Assembly: GCF_029869545.1 (NCBI RefSeq)
Contig: NZ_JARWQD010000185.1
Location: 1-34,364, forward strand
Direction: 5' to 3'
DNA length: 34,364 bases
From: Nocardia wallacei
GTDB taxonomy: Bacteria > Actinomycetota > Actinomycetes > Mycobacteriales > Mycobacteriaceae
The notes beneath the pieces are model-generated. The model searched no databases. It was not told the DNA's origin and saw only the letters and a list, made by a program, of their open reading frames with translations. Shown here piece after piece: positions 11,058-19,150 of this stretch; position 1 is the first letter of the stretch; every line of letters starts with the position of its first letter. The translations under genes and the position numbers were made by a program.

Positions 11058-11185
11058 CGCACCAGTATCCCGCGTGACCGGCCGATCTCGGGCGCACGCC
11101 ACGGTTGCGGAACGGGCGTATTCGCCGCTCCCGTCCGGCATTGCCCTCGCCGGTGACCGGGGATAATCTGCTCGCGTCTGAAATG

Positions 11186-11205
11186 TGTTGTCCCGGTGGA
11201 CAACA
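11186..11205. promoter_or_regulatory. Perfect 8-bp inverted repeat in divergent promoter region
   Basis: TGTTGTCC-CGGT-GGACAACA lies 23 bases upstream of the TTG at 11228 and 129 bases upstream of the coiled-coil gene. Such a symmetric site is a candidate operator for both genes. If the receiver gene instead began at the ATG at 11183, this repeat would be coding, which I think less likely. Confidence 0.5.
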
Positions 11206-11227
11206 GACGATCGATCCGGGGGACCCA

Positions 11228-12145
11228 TTGCAAGAAATCCTCAGCTCCGTCGCGACGCTGCTGTGGCCGGTGCTGTTCCTGGTGGCGCTGCTGATGTTCC
11301 GCGGTCCGGTGGGCCGGGTGATCCGCTCGGCCGAACACCGCGAGTTCACGCTGACCGTGGGCGGCCAGGAGATCGGCATGAAGGAGCTCAGCGCCCAGCA
11401 GGACGACATGATCGCCGACCTGCAGACGCAGCTGAGCAGGCTGCAGCAGGAGGTGGCGGCCCTGAAGGCGCCGCGCCCCTGGTCCCCGCCGACCGCGACC
11501 GACGCCTGGCTGCCGCCCGCCGAACCCGGATACGCGATGCCCGGCCCGTTCACCGATGCGCAACCGGCACCGGGCAGCCCGTGGGCCGGTGACGCCGGTT
11601 TGCCACCCGGAGAACCGGGCGACAGTAGTGAAACATCGCCTGCGGGAACCGAATTCGCGCCCGCTTCCGACGATCCGGGCTCCGGGGCGTCGCCGGAGCC
11701 TGGAGCGCGACCGTCCGGACCACAGACGCCGCCTCCCCCGAGCGCCCGCCCGGGACCCGCGCCGAACGCCGTGCTCTGGGTGGACGACAAGCCGCAGAAC
11801 AACGCCCTCATCGTCGACCGCTTGGAACGCAACGGGGTGCGCGTCGATATCGCGAGGACCACGGAGGAGGCACTGACCCTGCTGGACAGGGGACGCAACT
11901 ACGGCGTCGTCGTGACCGACTGGGGCCGCACCGAGAACGGCGTGCGCGTCTCGGATGCGGGGCGCCGCCTGCTGGAGGAGGTGCGCGAGCGCGACACCTC
12001 CGCCCCGCTCATCATCTACACCAGCGCGTTCGGCATCTCCGCCGCGCGGCGCGACAGCGCGACCGAGGCGGGCGCACGCCTCGTCACCGGCTCGACCACC
12101 CGACTCACCGGTGAGCTGGCCGCGCTCGGCCTGCTCCCCGGCTAG
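11228..12145 (+). CDS. Membrane-anchored receiver-domain protein
   Basis: A 305-residue protein with an unusual order of parts. Residues 1-25 form one membrane helix (LLWPVLFLVALLMF). Residues 50-80 form a coiled coil (LQTQLSRLQQEVAALK). Residues 81-182 are a Pro/Gly/Ala-rich linker. Residues 183-305 form a response-regulator receiver domain. The receiver keeps the acidic pair D186-D187 (LWVDDKPQNN), a phospho-acceptor candidate D231 (VVVTDWGR) and T275 (IIYTS), but the usual Lys after strand 5 is absent (VTGSTTR). This LWVDD...DxGR form resembles receiver domains found outside classical two-component pairs. No histidine kinase is adjacent. I prefer the TTG at 11228 because GGGGGA precedes it by five bases; ATG 11183 is the alternative. 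Confidence 0.75.
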   Translation: MQEILSSVATLLWPVLFLVALLMFRGPVGRVIRSAEHREFTLTVGGQEIGMKELSAQQDDMIADLQTQLSRLQQEVAALKAPRPWSPPTATDAWLPPAEPGYAMPGPFTDAQPAPGSPWAGDAGLPPGEPGDSSETSPAGTEFAPASDDPGSGASPEPGARPSGPQTPPPPSARPGPAPNAVLWVDDKPQNNALIVDRLERNGVRVDIARTTEEALTLLDRGRNYGVVVTDWGRTENGVRVSDAGRRLLEEVRERDTSAPLIIYTSAFGISAARRDSATEAGARLVTGSTTRLTGELAALGLLPG

Positions 12146-12148
12146 CGC

Positions 12149-14332
12149 CTAGAGCATGCAGCTGACGCAGCCCTCGACCTCGGTTCCCTCCAAGGCCATT
12201 TGGCGGATGCGGATGTAGTAGAGGGTCTTGATGCCCTTGCGCCAGGCGTAGATCTGGGCGCGGTTGACGTCGCGGGTGGTGGCGGTGTCCTTGAAGAACA
12301 GCGTCAGCGACAGGCCCTGGTCCACGTGCTGGGTGGCCGCGGCGTAGGTGTCGATGATCTTCTCGTAGCCGATGTCGTAGGCGTCGGCGAAGTACTCGAG
12401 ATTGTCGTTGTCCAGGTAGGGCGCCGGGTAGTAGACGCGGCCGATCTTGCCTTCCTTGCGGATCTCGATCTTCGACGCCACCGGGTGGATCGAGCTGGTG
12501 GAGTGGTTGATGTAGGAGATCGAACCGGTGGGCGGCACGGCCTGCAGGTTCTGGTTGTAGATGCCGTGCGCCATCACCGAGGCCTTCAGCTCCCGCCAGT
12601 CGTCCTGGGTCGGGATGTGCACCCCGGCGTCGGCGAACAGCTGCCGCACCCGGTCGGTCTTCGGCTCCCACACCTGCTCGGTGTACTTGTCGAAGTACTC
12701 ACCGCTGGCGTACTTCGACTCGGGGAAGCCGCCGAAGTACTGCCCGCGCTCGATGGCCAGCTGGTTCGACGCCCGGATCGCGTGGAAGGCGACCGTATAG
12801 AAGTAGATGTCGGTGAAGTCGACGCCCTCGTCGGACCCGTAGTGGACCCGCTCGCGCGCGAGGTACCCGTGCAGGTTCATCTGGCCGAGGCCGATGGCGT
12901 GGGACTGGTTGTTGCCCTGCTCGATCGACGGCACCGAGTAGATGTGGGTCTGGTCGGACACCGCGGTCAGCGCGCGGATGGCCGTCTCCACCGTCTTGCC
13001 GAAATCGGGCGAGTCCATGGTCTTGGCGATGTTGAGCGAGCCCAGATTGCACGAGATGTCCTTGCCCACCGTGGCGTAGGACAAATCGTCGTTGTAGATC
13101 GAGGGCGTGGAGACCTGCAGGATCTCCGAGCACAGGTTGGAGTGGGTGATCTTGCCCTGGATCGGGTTGGCCCGGTTCACCGTGTCCTCGTACATGATGT
13201 ACGGGTAGCCCGACTCGAACTGCAGCTCGGCGATGGTCTGGAAGAACTCGCGCGCGTTGATCTTCGACTTGCGGATGCGCTTGTCGTCGACCATCTCGTA
13301 GTACTTCTCGGTGACGTTGATATCGGCGAACGGCACGCCGTAGATGCGCTCCACGTCGTACGGCGAGAACAGGTACATGTCCTCGTTCTTCTTCGCCAGC
13401 TCGAAGGTGATGTCCGGGATCACCACGCCCAGCGACAGCGTCTTGATGCGGATCTTCTCGTCCGCGTTCTCGCGCTTGGTGTCGAGGAAGCGGTAGATGT
13501 CGGGGTGGTGTGCCTGCAGGTACACCGCGCCCGCGCCCTGCCGCGCGCCCAGCTGGTTGGCGTAGGAGAACGAATCCTCCAGCAGCTTCATGATCGGGAT
13601 GACGCCCGAGGACTGGTTCTCGATCTTCTTGATCGGCGCGCCGTGCTCGCGAATGTTGCTGAGCAGCAACGCGACACCGCCGCCGCGCTTGGACAGCTGC
13701 AGCGCGGAGTTGATGGAGCGCCCGATGGACTCCATGTTGTCCTCGATGCGCAGCAGGAAGCACGACACCGGCTCGCCGCGCTGCTTCTTACCGGAGTTGA
13801 GGAAGGTCGGCGTGGCGGGCTGGAAGCGGCCGTCGATGATCTCCTCGACCAGCTCCGACGCCAGCACCTCGTCACCGGCGGCGAGGGTCAGCGCGACCAT
13901 GCAGACCCGGTCCTCGAAGCGCTCCAGGTAGCGCTTGCCGTCGAAGGTCTTCAGCGTGTACGAGGTGTAGTACTTGAACGCGCCGAGGAAGGTCGGGAAC
14001 CGGAACTTCTTGGCGTATGCCTGCTGGAACAGCTTCTTCACGAACGCCCGGCTGTACTGCTCGAGGACCTCGGGCTCGTAGTAGTTCTCCTCGATGAGGT
14101 AGTCGAGCTTCTCGTCGAGGTTGTGGAAGAAGACGGTGTTCTGGTTGACGTGCTGCAGGAAGTACTGGTGCGCTGCCTCGCGGTCCTTGTCGAACTGGAT
14201 CTCGCCGTTGGGGCCGTAGAGGTTCAGCATCGCGTTGAGGGCGTGGTAGTCCATGCCCTCGGTCGACGAATCGCCCGTCACCGGGCGCTCTAGGCGGGCC
14301 GTCTTTCCGGCCGGTGCTGTTGTCGTTGCCAA
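12149..14332 (-). CDS. nrdE: Class Ib ribonucleotide reductase alpha subunit
   Basis: Catalytic subunit that reduces ribonucleoside diphosphates. The 727-residue protein matches class Ib NrdE along its full length. It shows [23 protein letters not shown] (first active-site Cys), SNLCSEIL and SCNLGSLN (radical relay and second redox Cys), and ends CVSCML, the C-terminal Cys pair that exchanges electrons with NrdH. It lacks the long N-terminal ATP cone of class Ia, as expected. The start is uncertain: the TTG at 14332 overlaps nrdI by 43 bp, while the GTG at 14281 or ATG at 14254 are also in frame. The N-terminal stretch down to [10 protein letters not shown] is the variable part in relatives. 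It is last gene of the nrdH-nrdI-nrdE operon; 3 bp separate its stop from that of the convergent receiver gene. Confidence 0.96.
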   Translation of the reverse strand: MATTTAPAGKTARLERPVTGDSSTEGMDYHALNAMLNLYGPNGEIQFDKDREAAHQYFLQHVNQNTVFFHNLDEKLDYLIEENYYEPEVLEQYSRAFVKKLFQQAYAKKFRFPTFLGAFKYYTSYTLKTFDGKRYLERFEDRVCMVALTLAAGDEVLASELVEEIIDGRFQPATPTFLNSGKKQRGEPVSCFLLRIEDNMESIGRSINSALQLSKRGGGVALLLSNIREHGAPIKKIENQSSGVIPIMKLLEDSFSYANQLGARQGAGAVYLQAHHPDIYRFLDTKRENADEKIRIKTLSLGVVIPDITFELAKKNEDMYLFSPYDVERIYGVPFADINVTEKYYEMVDDKRIRKSKINAREFFQTIAELQFESGYPYIMYEDTVNRANPIQGKITHSNLCSEILQVSTPSIYNDDLSYATVGKDISCNLGSLNIAKTMDSPDFGKTVETAIRALTAVSDQTHIYSVPSIEQGNNQSHAIGLGQMNLHGYLARERVHYGSDEGVDFTDIYFYTVAFHAIRASNQLAIERGQYFGGFPESKYASGEYFDKYTEQVWEPKTDRVRQLFADAGVHIPTQDDWRELKASVMAHGIYNQNLQAVPPTGSISYINHSTSSIHPVASKIEIRKEGKIGRVYYPAPYLDNDNLEYFADAYDIGYEKIIDTYAAATQHVDQGLSLTLFFKDTATTRDVNRAQIYAWRKGIKTLYYIRIRQMALEGTEVEGCVSCML

Positions 14333-14739
14333 AACAATCCCAATCCCTCTCGGACGCGCTCGACGTCCTCGGCGGTTCCCATGAGTTCGAAGCGATACAG
14401 GTACGGCACCCCGGCCTTGCGCGAGATCACCTCTCCCGCATAGCAGTACGTATCGCCGAAGTTCGTGTTGCCGGCCGCGATGACGCCGCGCAACAACGCA
14501 CGATTGTGCGGATCGTTGAGGAACTTGGCCACCTGACGGGGCACGAATTCCTTGTCGGATCGGTTGCGGCCCAAGACGTGCCGACCGCCCCCGTAGGTGG
14601 GGCAGATCAGCACGTAGGGCTCGTCGACGCGAAGCGATTCGGCGGTGTGGAGCGGAATGCGAACTGCCGGGAGACCCAGCCGTTCGACGAAGCGGTGCGT
14701 GTTCTCCGACGCGCTCGAGAAGTAGACCAGGTCGGCCAT
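14290..14739 (-). CDS. nrdI: NrdI flavodoxin-like activator of NrdF
   Basis: Small flavodoxin-like protein (149 residues) that supplies oxidant to assemble the Mn(III)2-tyrosyl radical cofactor in NrdF. The FMN-binding start [19 protein letters not shown] and the loops PTYGGG and [13 protein letters not shown] are typical. ATG 14739 is chosen: GGGGGAG lies about five bases upstream, whereas the GTG at 14745 has the purine run directly against it. It overlaps nrdE by up to 43 bp and follows nrdH by 73 bp, so the three are co-transcribed. Its presence implies NrdF can use manganese. Confidence 0.95.
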   Translation of the reverse strand: MADLVYFSSASENTHRFVERLGLPAVRIPLHTAESLRVDEPYVLICPTYGGGRHVLGRNRSDKEFVPRQVAKFLNDPHNRALLRGVIAAGNTNFGDTYCYAGEVISRKAGVPYLYRFELMGTAEDVERVREGLGLFWQRQQHRPERRPA

Positions 14740-14812
14740 GGCCACTCCCCCTTCCCCATTGTCGGACGAAAGTCCTCGGCCGGAACTTGTTCCGGCATGC
14801 TCTCGGCCGGAA

Positions 14813-15046
14813 TCAGGCCGCCTGGGTCAGCAGCGACTTGATGCGGTCGGGGCGGAAGCCCGACCAGTGCTCGTCGCCGGCGACGACGACCGGGGCCTGC
14901 AGGTAGCCCAGCGCCATGACGTAGTCGCGGGCCTCGGGGTTCTCGGAGATGTCGACGACGTCGTAATCGACGCCGGCCTTGTCGAGAGCGCGGTAGGTGG
15001 CATTGCACTGGACACAAGCGGGCTTGGTGTACACGGTGATGGTCAT
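14813..15046 (-). CDS. nrdH: NrdH-redoxin
   Basis: Glutaredoxin-like electron donor for NrdE, reduced by thioredoxin reductase. It has 77 residues, the usual length. The redox centre is CVQC at residues 11-14 ([20 protein letters not shown]), and the C-terminal part has [12 protein letters not shown], the hallmark that separates NrdH from true glutaredoxins. The ATG at 15046 follows a purine-rich GGAGAGAGGGA. It is first gene of the nrdHIE operon, with a promoter region carrying two NrdR-like boxes. Confidence 0.96.
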   Translation of the reverse strand: MTITVYTKPACVQCNATYRALDKAGVDYDVVDISENPEARDYVMALGYLQAPVVVAGDEHWSGFRPDRIKSLLTQAA

Positions 15047-15198
15047 GAGTGTCCCTCTCTCCTTGCCTTGAATCCGACTGCAGTGCACGACTCGCAAGAT
15101 CCAACTGGTAACTGCGCAAACCCCTGGAAGCGGGCCCGGAGCCCCAGGTCGCGAGTGCCGCAACCGGTCGGAGCCCGCGTCGTCTTCCAGCGCTGTAG

Positions 15199-15246
15199 AC
15201 ACTACACCTAGTGGCCGACAGATTCATCCAACACGACATGTTGCGA
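15199..15246. promoter_or_regulatory. Tandem NrdR-box-like sites, nrdHIE promoter
   Basis: ACACTACACCTAGTGG (15199-15214) and ACACGACATGTTGCGA (15231-15246) both resemble the NrdR consensus acaCwAtATaTwGtgt. They start exactly 32 bp apart, the same spacing as the pair ahead of nrdF. The first box contains a -10-like TAGTGT on the minus strand, so binding would occlude RNA polymerase. The boxes are about 150 bp from the nrdH start, implying a long leader. Confidence 0.7.
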
Positions 15247-15300
15247 GTCACAAAGGTGAAATTCGGTCGGCGTAAGTACCTGGACAGTTGATTCGCAACC

Positions 15301-15336
15301 CGACACGACAGTGGCGCAGATCACGATTTCGTGTCG
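15301..15336. repeat. 8-bp inverted repeat upstream of nrdHIE boxes
   Basis: CGACACGA (15301-15308) and TCGTGTCG (15329-15336) are perfect inverted arms with a 20-base loop, and CACGA-TT-TCGTG nests inside the right half. It lies between the NrdR-like boxes and the rpmJ terminator. It may be a second operator for nrdHIE. Apart from these elements, the gap 15047-15404 shows no gene I can support. Confidence 0.35.
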
Positions 15337-15404
15337 CAGCTCCCTCCCAGCAAACCCAATTTGCTCACCAGTCACAACCGTCTCACGCGCCCCCGGGACA
15401 GCGA

Positions 15405-15439
15405 AGAGCCGCCCCATCCGGACCGGACGGAGCGGCTCT
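15405..15439 (-). terminator. Hairpin terminator after rpmJ
   Basis: AGAGCCGC and GCGGCTCT form a perfect 8-bp outer stem, and CCATCCGG/CCGGACGG extends it inside with one mismatch. It lies 17 bases past the rpmJ stop on the minus strand. It would insulate the nrdHIE promoter from read-through. Confidence 0.75.
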
Positions 15440-15455
15440 CACTCGGCGTGTCGCG

Positions 15456-15578
15456 TCAGCCCTGGCGGGCCTTGAACCGCGGATCCTTCTTGTTGATCAC
15501 GTACGTCTTGCCGCGCCGGCGCACCACCTGGGCGCCCGGCTTGCTCTTCAGCGAACGCAGCGAGTTGCGGACCTTCAT
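15456..15578 (-). CDS. rpmJ: Ribosomal protein L36, cysteine-free (C-minus) paralogue
   Basis: A 40-residue protein beginning [19 protein letters not shown], followed by [21 protein letters not shown]. This is L36 of the alternative, zinc-free type (YkgO-like): the zinc-binding Cys/His residues of the standard protein are absent. Such copies replace zinc-containing L36 in zinc starvation, freeing zinc from ribosomes, and are typically repressed by Zur. Here an AGGAGGTGG site precedes the ATG, and a Zur-box-like palindrome lies 14-28 bases upstream. The gene stands alone with its own terminator, between an FMN reductase gene and nrdH on the same strand. Confidence 0.93.
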   Translation of the reverse strand: MKVRNSLRSLKSKPGAQVVRRRGKTYVINKKDPRFKARQG

Positions 15579-15591
15579 GCCACCTCCTAAA

Positions 15592-15606
15592 CGAAAACGA
15601 TTTTCA
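15592..15606. promoter_or_regulatory. Candidate Zur box upstream of rpmJ
   Basis: On the minus strand the sequence reads TGAAAATCGTTTTCG, a near-palindrome close to the actinobacterial Zur consensus TGAAAATCATTTTCA. A -10-like TATAGAAT lies just upstream (15611-15618), so the box covers the likely transcription start. Zinc-loaded Zur bound here would shut off the alternative L36. Confidence 0.7.
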
Positions 15607-15659
15607 CATTCTATACAGGCGGCGATGCGGCCCCACGCGCGACGGAAGGCGGCGCAGAC

Positions 15660-16226
15660 TCAGGCGTTGACCCGCGCCGCGACGACCTCGACCAGCTCGC
15701 GCACCGCGGCGGCCAGCTGCGTCAGCGCCTCGGCATCCTCGCGCGGGTGCGCGTCGGCGAAGCGCTGGCCGATGGTGCCGAAGTGCAGATGCGCGCTCTC
15801 GACCACCGAACCACCGGCGATTCCGGCAGCCTTGACCGTGTCACCGTGCGACCACTTGGCGGCATTCTGGCTGATGGAGGCGCTGATCACGGCGATCGGC
15901 TTCTCCTTGATCGAGCCCGCGCCGTACGGGCGCGAGGCCCAGTCGATGGCGTTCTTCAGCGCGGCCGGGATGGTGCCGTTGTACTCGGGAACGAACAGCA
16001 GCAGCCCGTCGGCGGCGGTCACCGCCTCACGCAACGCGGTCGCCTGGGCGGGCACCTGCCCGGGAACGTCGATGTCCTCGTTGTAGAAAGGGATATCTCC
16101 GAGGCCGGAGAAGATGTCGACCTGGACACCCTCCGGGGCGGTCTGCGCGGCGGCCTCGGCGAGCTGGCGGTTGAACGATCCGGCGCGCAGGCTGCCGACC
16201 AGAGCGAGGAGGCGGGTCTGGGACAT
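15660..16226 (-). CDS. NADPH-dependent FMN reductase family protein
   Basis: Flavodoxin-fold oxidoreductase of 188 residues that uses FMN and NAD(P)H to reduce quinones, azo compounds or free flavin. The FMN phosphate loop GSLRAGSFNRQLA (about 11-23) and the signature PEYNGTIPAALKNAIDWASRP are characteristic of this family. The ATG at 16226 has AAGGAG five bases upstream. The gene is divergent from a TetR regulator with a palindromic operator between, so it is probably that regulator's target. Quinone or redox-cycler detoxification is a reasonable inference; the actual substrate is unknown. Confidence 0.9.
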   Translation of the reverse strand: MSQTRLLALVGSLRAGSFNRQLAEAAAQTAPEGVQVDIFSGLGDIPFYNEDIDVPGQVPAQATALREAVTAADGLLLFVPEYNGTIPAALKNAIDWASRPYGAGSIKEKPIAVISASISQNAAKWSHGDTVKAAGIAGGSVVESAHLHFGTIGQRFADAHPREDAEALTQLAAAVRELVEVVAARVNA

Positions 16227-16278
16227 GGTCACTCCTTGTGCGATGTTGCGGTGGGTTGCGCTTCTACGCCACCATAAA

Positions 16279-16292
16279 CGGACCGCAGTCCG
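16279..16292. promoter_or_regulatory. Palindromic TetR-type operator
   Basis: CGGAC-CGCA-GTCCG is a perfect inverted repeat between the divergent FMN reductase (start 16226) and TetR gene (start 16323). Its size and place suit a TetR-family dimer repressing both genes. Confidence 0.65.
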
Positions 16293-16322
16293 CTTTCATT
16301 CCCAGCCCCCGAGGTCACCGCT

Positions 16323-17015
16323 GTGAGCCACGACACACACCCTCCCGCCGACGTGCACGCGCCGCAACCCGGCGATACGGCGCCGGTCCTGCCGATCGAG
16401 GCGGTGGTCCCGATCCCGCCGCACACCCTGCCCGTCGCCGAGGAGCACCCCGAACGCAGCGATGCCGCCCGCAACCGGCAGCTGCTGCTGGACGCCGCCG
16501 AGCAGCTGGTGCGCGAGCACGGCGCCGACGGCGTCACCATGGACGCGGTCGCCCGGCGCGCGGGCGTCGGCAAGGGGACGGTGTTCCGCCGGTTCGGCAA
16601 CCGGGCCGGGCTGATGCTGGCGCTGCTCGACCAGTCCGAACGAAAACTGCAGGCCGCCTACATGTTCGGGCCGCCGCCGCTGGGACCGGGCGCACCGGCG
16701 GTGGAGCGGCTGGTGGCGTTCGGGCGGGCGCGGCTGGCCGGAATCGAGGTCGAGGGCGAGATGCGCCGCGCCGCCGACGAACCCGGCCGATACTCGGGCG
16801 CGCCCTACAACATCATGAAAACCCATGTGGCCCTGCTGCTCCGGCAGACCGGGGTCCGGGGTGACATCCCGCTGCTGGCCGATTCGCTGCTGGCCGGGCT
16901 GGACGCGGCCCTGGTACTGCACCAGACCCGGGTACTCGGCTACACCCCGGAGCAGATCGGCGACCACTGGGAGCGGCTGGTGCGCGCGGTCGTCCCGGCC
17001 GCACCCGCGCCGTGA
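16323..17015 (+). CDS. TetR-family transcriptional regulator
   Basis: A 230-residue TetR-type repressor. A Pro/His-rich N-terminal extension of about 45 residues precedes the DNA-binding domain (about 46-105), whose helix-turn-helix is [33 protein letters not shown]. The C-terminal ligand domain is all-helical. The GTG at 16323 is followed directly by the family-like MSHDTHPP; a start nearer the HTH is possible. It is divergent from an FMN reductase and shares a 96-bp region carrying a perfect palindrome, which suggests it controls that enzyme and itself. The ligand may be a quinone or other redox-active compound (inference). The next gene, nadE, begins 20 bp after its stop and could be co-transcribed. 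Confidence 0.9.
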   Translation: MSHDTHPPADVHAPQPGDTAPVLPIEAVVPIPPHTLPVAEEHPERSDAARNRQLLLDAAEQLVREHGADGVTMDAVARRAGVGKGTVFRRFGNRAGLMLALLDQSERKLQAAYMFGPPPLGPGAPAVERLVAFGRARLAGIEVEGEMRRAADEPGRYSGAPYNIMKTHVALLLRQTGVRGDIPLLADSLLAGLDAALVLHQTRVLGYTPEQIGDHWERLVRAVVPAAPAP

Positions 17016-17035
17016 GCGCCAGTAGAGTGACCGGC

Positions 17036-17917
17036 ATGGGGAACCTGCGTGAACGCATTGTCGCCGAGTTGGGTGTGCGGCCGGTCGTCGAGCCGAAGGT
17101 CGAGGTGCGCCGCCGCGTCGACTTCCTCAAGGACTACCTGAAGTCCACGCCCGCAACGGGTTTCGTGCTCGGGATCAGCGGTGGTCAGGATTCGACGCTG
17201 ACCGGGCGGCTGTGCCAGCTGGCCGCCGAGGAGCTGCGCGCCGAGGGTCGCGAGACCGCGTTCGTGGCGGTGCGGCTGCCCTACGGCGTGCAGGCCGACG
17301 AGGCGGACGCGCAGATCGCGCTGGAGTTCATCCGGCCCGATCACTCGATCACGGTGAACGTCAAGCCGAGCGCCGACGCGGTGGCGGGTGAATCCGCGCG
17401 GGGCCTGCACGAACTGCTCGCGGGTGCGGAGACGGCAACCACGCGGGCGCTCGGGGGCGAGCAGCCGCAGCTGCGGGACTTCGTGCGCGGCAACATCAAG
17501 GCCCGCGAGCGCATGGTGATCCAGTACTCCATCGCCGGTCAGCTGAACATGCTGGTGGTGGGCACCGACCACGCCGCCGAGGCGGTCACCGGCTTCTTCA
17601 CCAAATACGGCGACGGCGGCGTGGACGTCACCCCGCTGACCGGCCTGACCAAGCGCCAGGGCGCGGCCCTGCTGCAGGAGCTGGGCGCCCCGCCGAGCGT
17701 ATGGGAGAAGGTCCCCACCGCCGACCTGGAGGACGACCGTCCCGCCCTTCCGGACGAGGTCGCACTCGGCCTGAAGTACGCCCAGATCGACGACTACCTC
17801 GAGGGCAAGGACGTCGCCCCGCAGGTCGCCGACCGCGTCGAGTCGATCTACCTCGCCACCCGCCACAAGCGCGCGGTCCCGGTGACCCCGCTGGACACCT
17901 GGTGGCGGCCGGAATAG
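17036..17917 (+). CDS. nadE: NH3-dependent NAD synthetase
   Basis: Last step of NAD biosynthesis: ATP-dependent amidation of nicotinate adenine dinucleotide. The 293-residue protein is the short, ammonia-using form, as no glutaminase domain is present. The ATP pyrophosphatase P-loop LGISGGQDS is at 45-53. The segments [24 protein letters not shown] and [14 protein letters not shown] line the active site, and the C-terminal [14 protein letters not shown] is typical. ATG 17036 aligns with the usual N-terminus ([14 protein letters not shown]); an in-frame GTG at 17012 overlaps the tetR stop. Its stop abuts that of the convergent sigma factor gene with no gap. Confidence 0.95.
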   Translation: MGNLRERIVAELGVRPVVEPKVEVRRRVDFLKDYLKSTPATGFVLGISGGQDSTLTGRLCQLAAEELRAEGRETAFVAVRLPYGVQADEADAQIALEFIRPDHSITVNVKPSADAVAGESARGLHELLAGAETATTRALGGEQPQLRDFVRGNIKARERMVIQYSIAGQLNMLVVGTDHAAEAVTGFFTKYGDGGVDVTPLTGLTKRQGAALLQELGAPPSVWEKVPTADLEDDRPALPDEVALGLKYAQIDDYLEGKDVAPQVADRVESIYLATRHKRAVPVTPLDTWWRPE

Positions 17918-19147
17918 TCAGCCTGCCTCGACCTCGGCGAGCCGGCGGCGCAGGAAGCCTCGGGCCTGATCGTTGCTCGCCTGCTCGATGGCCAGCCGGT
18001 AGTGCGCGGCGGCGTCGGGATATCGACCGGCGCGGCGTAGCAGGTCGGCGCGGGTGGATGCCACCAGGTTCGAACCGGCCAGGCGTGGGTGGTCGGCGAC
18101 CTCGTCGAGCGCCGCCAGGCCCTGGTCGAAACCGTGCAGGAAGCCGACGGCCACCGCGCGATTGACGCGGACGGCGGGTGAATCGGTGTAGCGCAGCAGT
18201 TCGTCGTAGGCGGCGACGATCGAGTGCCAGTCGGTCTCGGCCCAGGTGGGCGCGACGGCGTGGGCACCCGCGATTCGCGCCTGCGCCAGGTACGGCCCGC
18301 TGCCGCCCTGTTCGGAGGCCGACACCAGGCAGCTCAACCCCGCTCGGATCGCCGCGCGGTTCCAGCGCGCGCGGTCCTGTTCCTCCAAGGGCACCAGCCC
18401 GTCGTCGGCCGACCGGCGCTGCGCGCGGCGACTGTCGTTGAGCAGCATCAGGGCGAGCAGGGCGCGGGCCTCGGGTTCATCGGGCAACAGGCCGCACAGC
18501 AGCCGACCCAGCCGAAGTGCCTCGTCGCACAGCTCGTCTCGCACCGCGGACGGGCCGGAGGTCGCGAAGTATCCCTCGCTGAACACCAGGTAGATGCACG
18601 ACAGCACGCCCGGAAGCCGTTCCGGCAGTAGGTATCCCGGCGGTACGCGCAGCGGGATCCCCGCCTGCCGGATCTTCGCCTTGGCCCGGCTGAGCCGCTG
18701 CGCCACCGTGTGTTCGGGTTGCAGGAAGGCGCGGGCGATCTCGGCCGTGCGCAATCCGCACACCAGGCGCAGGGTCAGCGCCACCCGCGATTCGGGCGAC
18801 AGCGCGGGATGGCAGCAGGTGAAGATCATCCGCAGTTGATCGTCGGCGATCGGTGTCACCTCCGGCTCCTCCCTCGGCGCGGCACTCAGTACGGCGACGT
18901 ATTCCTTTGCGGCCCTGGACGACTCGCGCCGCAGCCGATCCAGCGCGCGATTGCGGGCCGCGGTGGTGATCCAGGCGCCCGGATTGGCGGGCGGACCGGA
19001 CGCGGGCCAGGACCGCAGCGCGTCGGCGAACGCCTCCTGCACCGCGTCCTCCGCGAGGCCGATATCGCCGACCATGCGGGCGAGGGTGGCCAGGGCCCGG
19101 CCGAATTCGGCCCGGTAGACCTCGTCGATGTACTCGGCCGGGCCCAT
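17918..19147 (-). CDS. ECF42-type sigma factor with C-terminal TPR-like domain
   Basis: An extracytoplasmic-function sigma factor of 409 residues, about twice the normal ECF length. Region 2 is near 10-80 (AEDAVQEAFADALRSWP, ITTAARNRALDRLRR) and region 4 near 115-175 (SRVALTLRLVCGLRTAEIARAFLQPEHTVAQRLSRAKAKIR). The extra C-terminal half contains LLCGLLPDEPEARALLALMLLNDSRRAQR and TPR-like helices up to ARADLLRRAGRYPDAAAHYRLAIEQA. This is the ECF42 architecture, in which the C-terminal extension replaces an anti-sigma factor and the partner is a DGPF/YCII protein. That partner is encoded just upstream, 3 bp before the ATG. The stimulus for this group is poorly known. Confidence 0.92.
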   Translation of the reverse strand: MGPAEYIDEVYRAEFGRALATLARMVGDIGLAEDAVQEAFADALRSWPASGPPANPGAWITTAARNRALDRLRRESSRAAKEYVAVLSAAPREEPEVTPIADDQLRMIFTCCHPALSPESRVALTLRLVCGLRTAEIARAFLQPEHTVAQRLSRAKAKIRQAGIPLRVPPGYLLPERLPGVLSCIYLVFSEGYFATSGPSAVRDELCDEALRLGRLLCGLLPDEPEARALLALMLLNDSRRAQRRSADDGLVPLEEQDRARWNRAAIRAGLSCLVSASEQGGSGPYLAQARIAGAHAVAPTWAETDWHSIVAAYDELLRYTDSPAVRVNRAVAVGFLHGFDQGLAALDEVADHPRLAGSNLVASTRADLLRRAGRYPDAAAHYRLAIEQASNDQARGFLRRRLAEVEAG

Positions 19148-19150
19148 CGC

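Noticed and set aside
10468..11166. A 232-codon plus-strand frame starting with a hydrophobic segment upstream of the receiver gene.
   Set aside because: Its second half is antisense to the clear coiled-coil gene and the start has no proper ribosome-binding site; the hydrophobic start is probably chance within the mgtE leader region.
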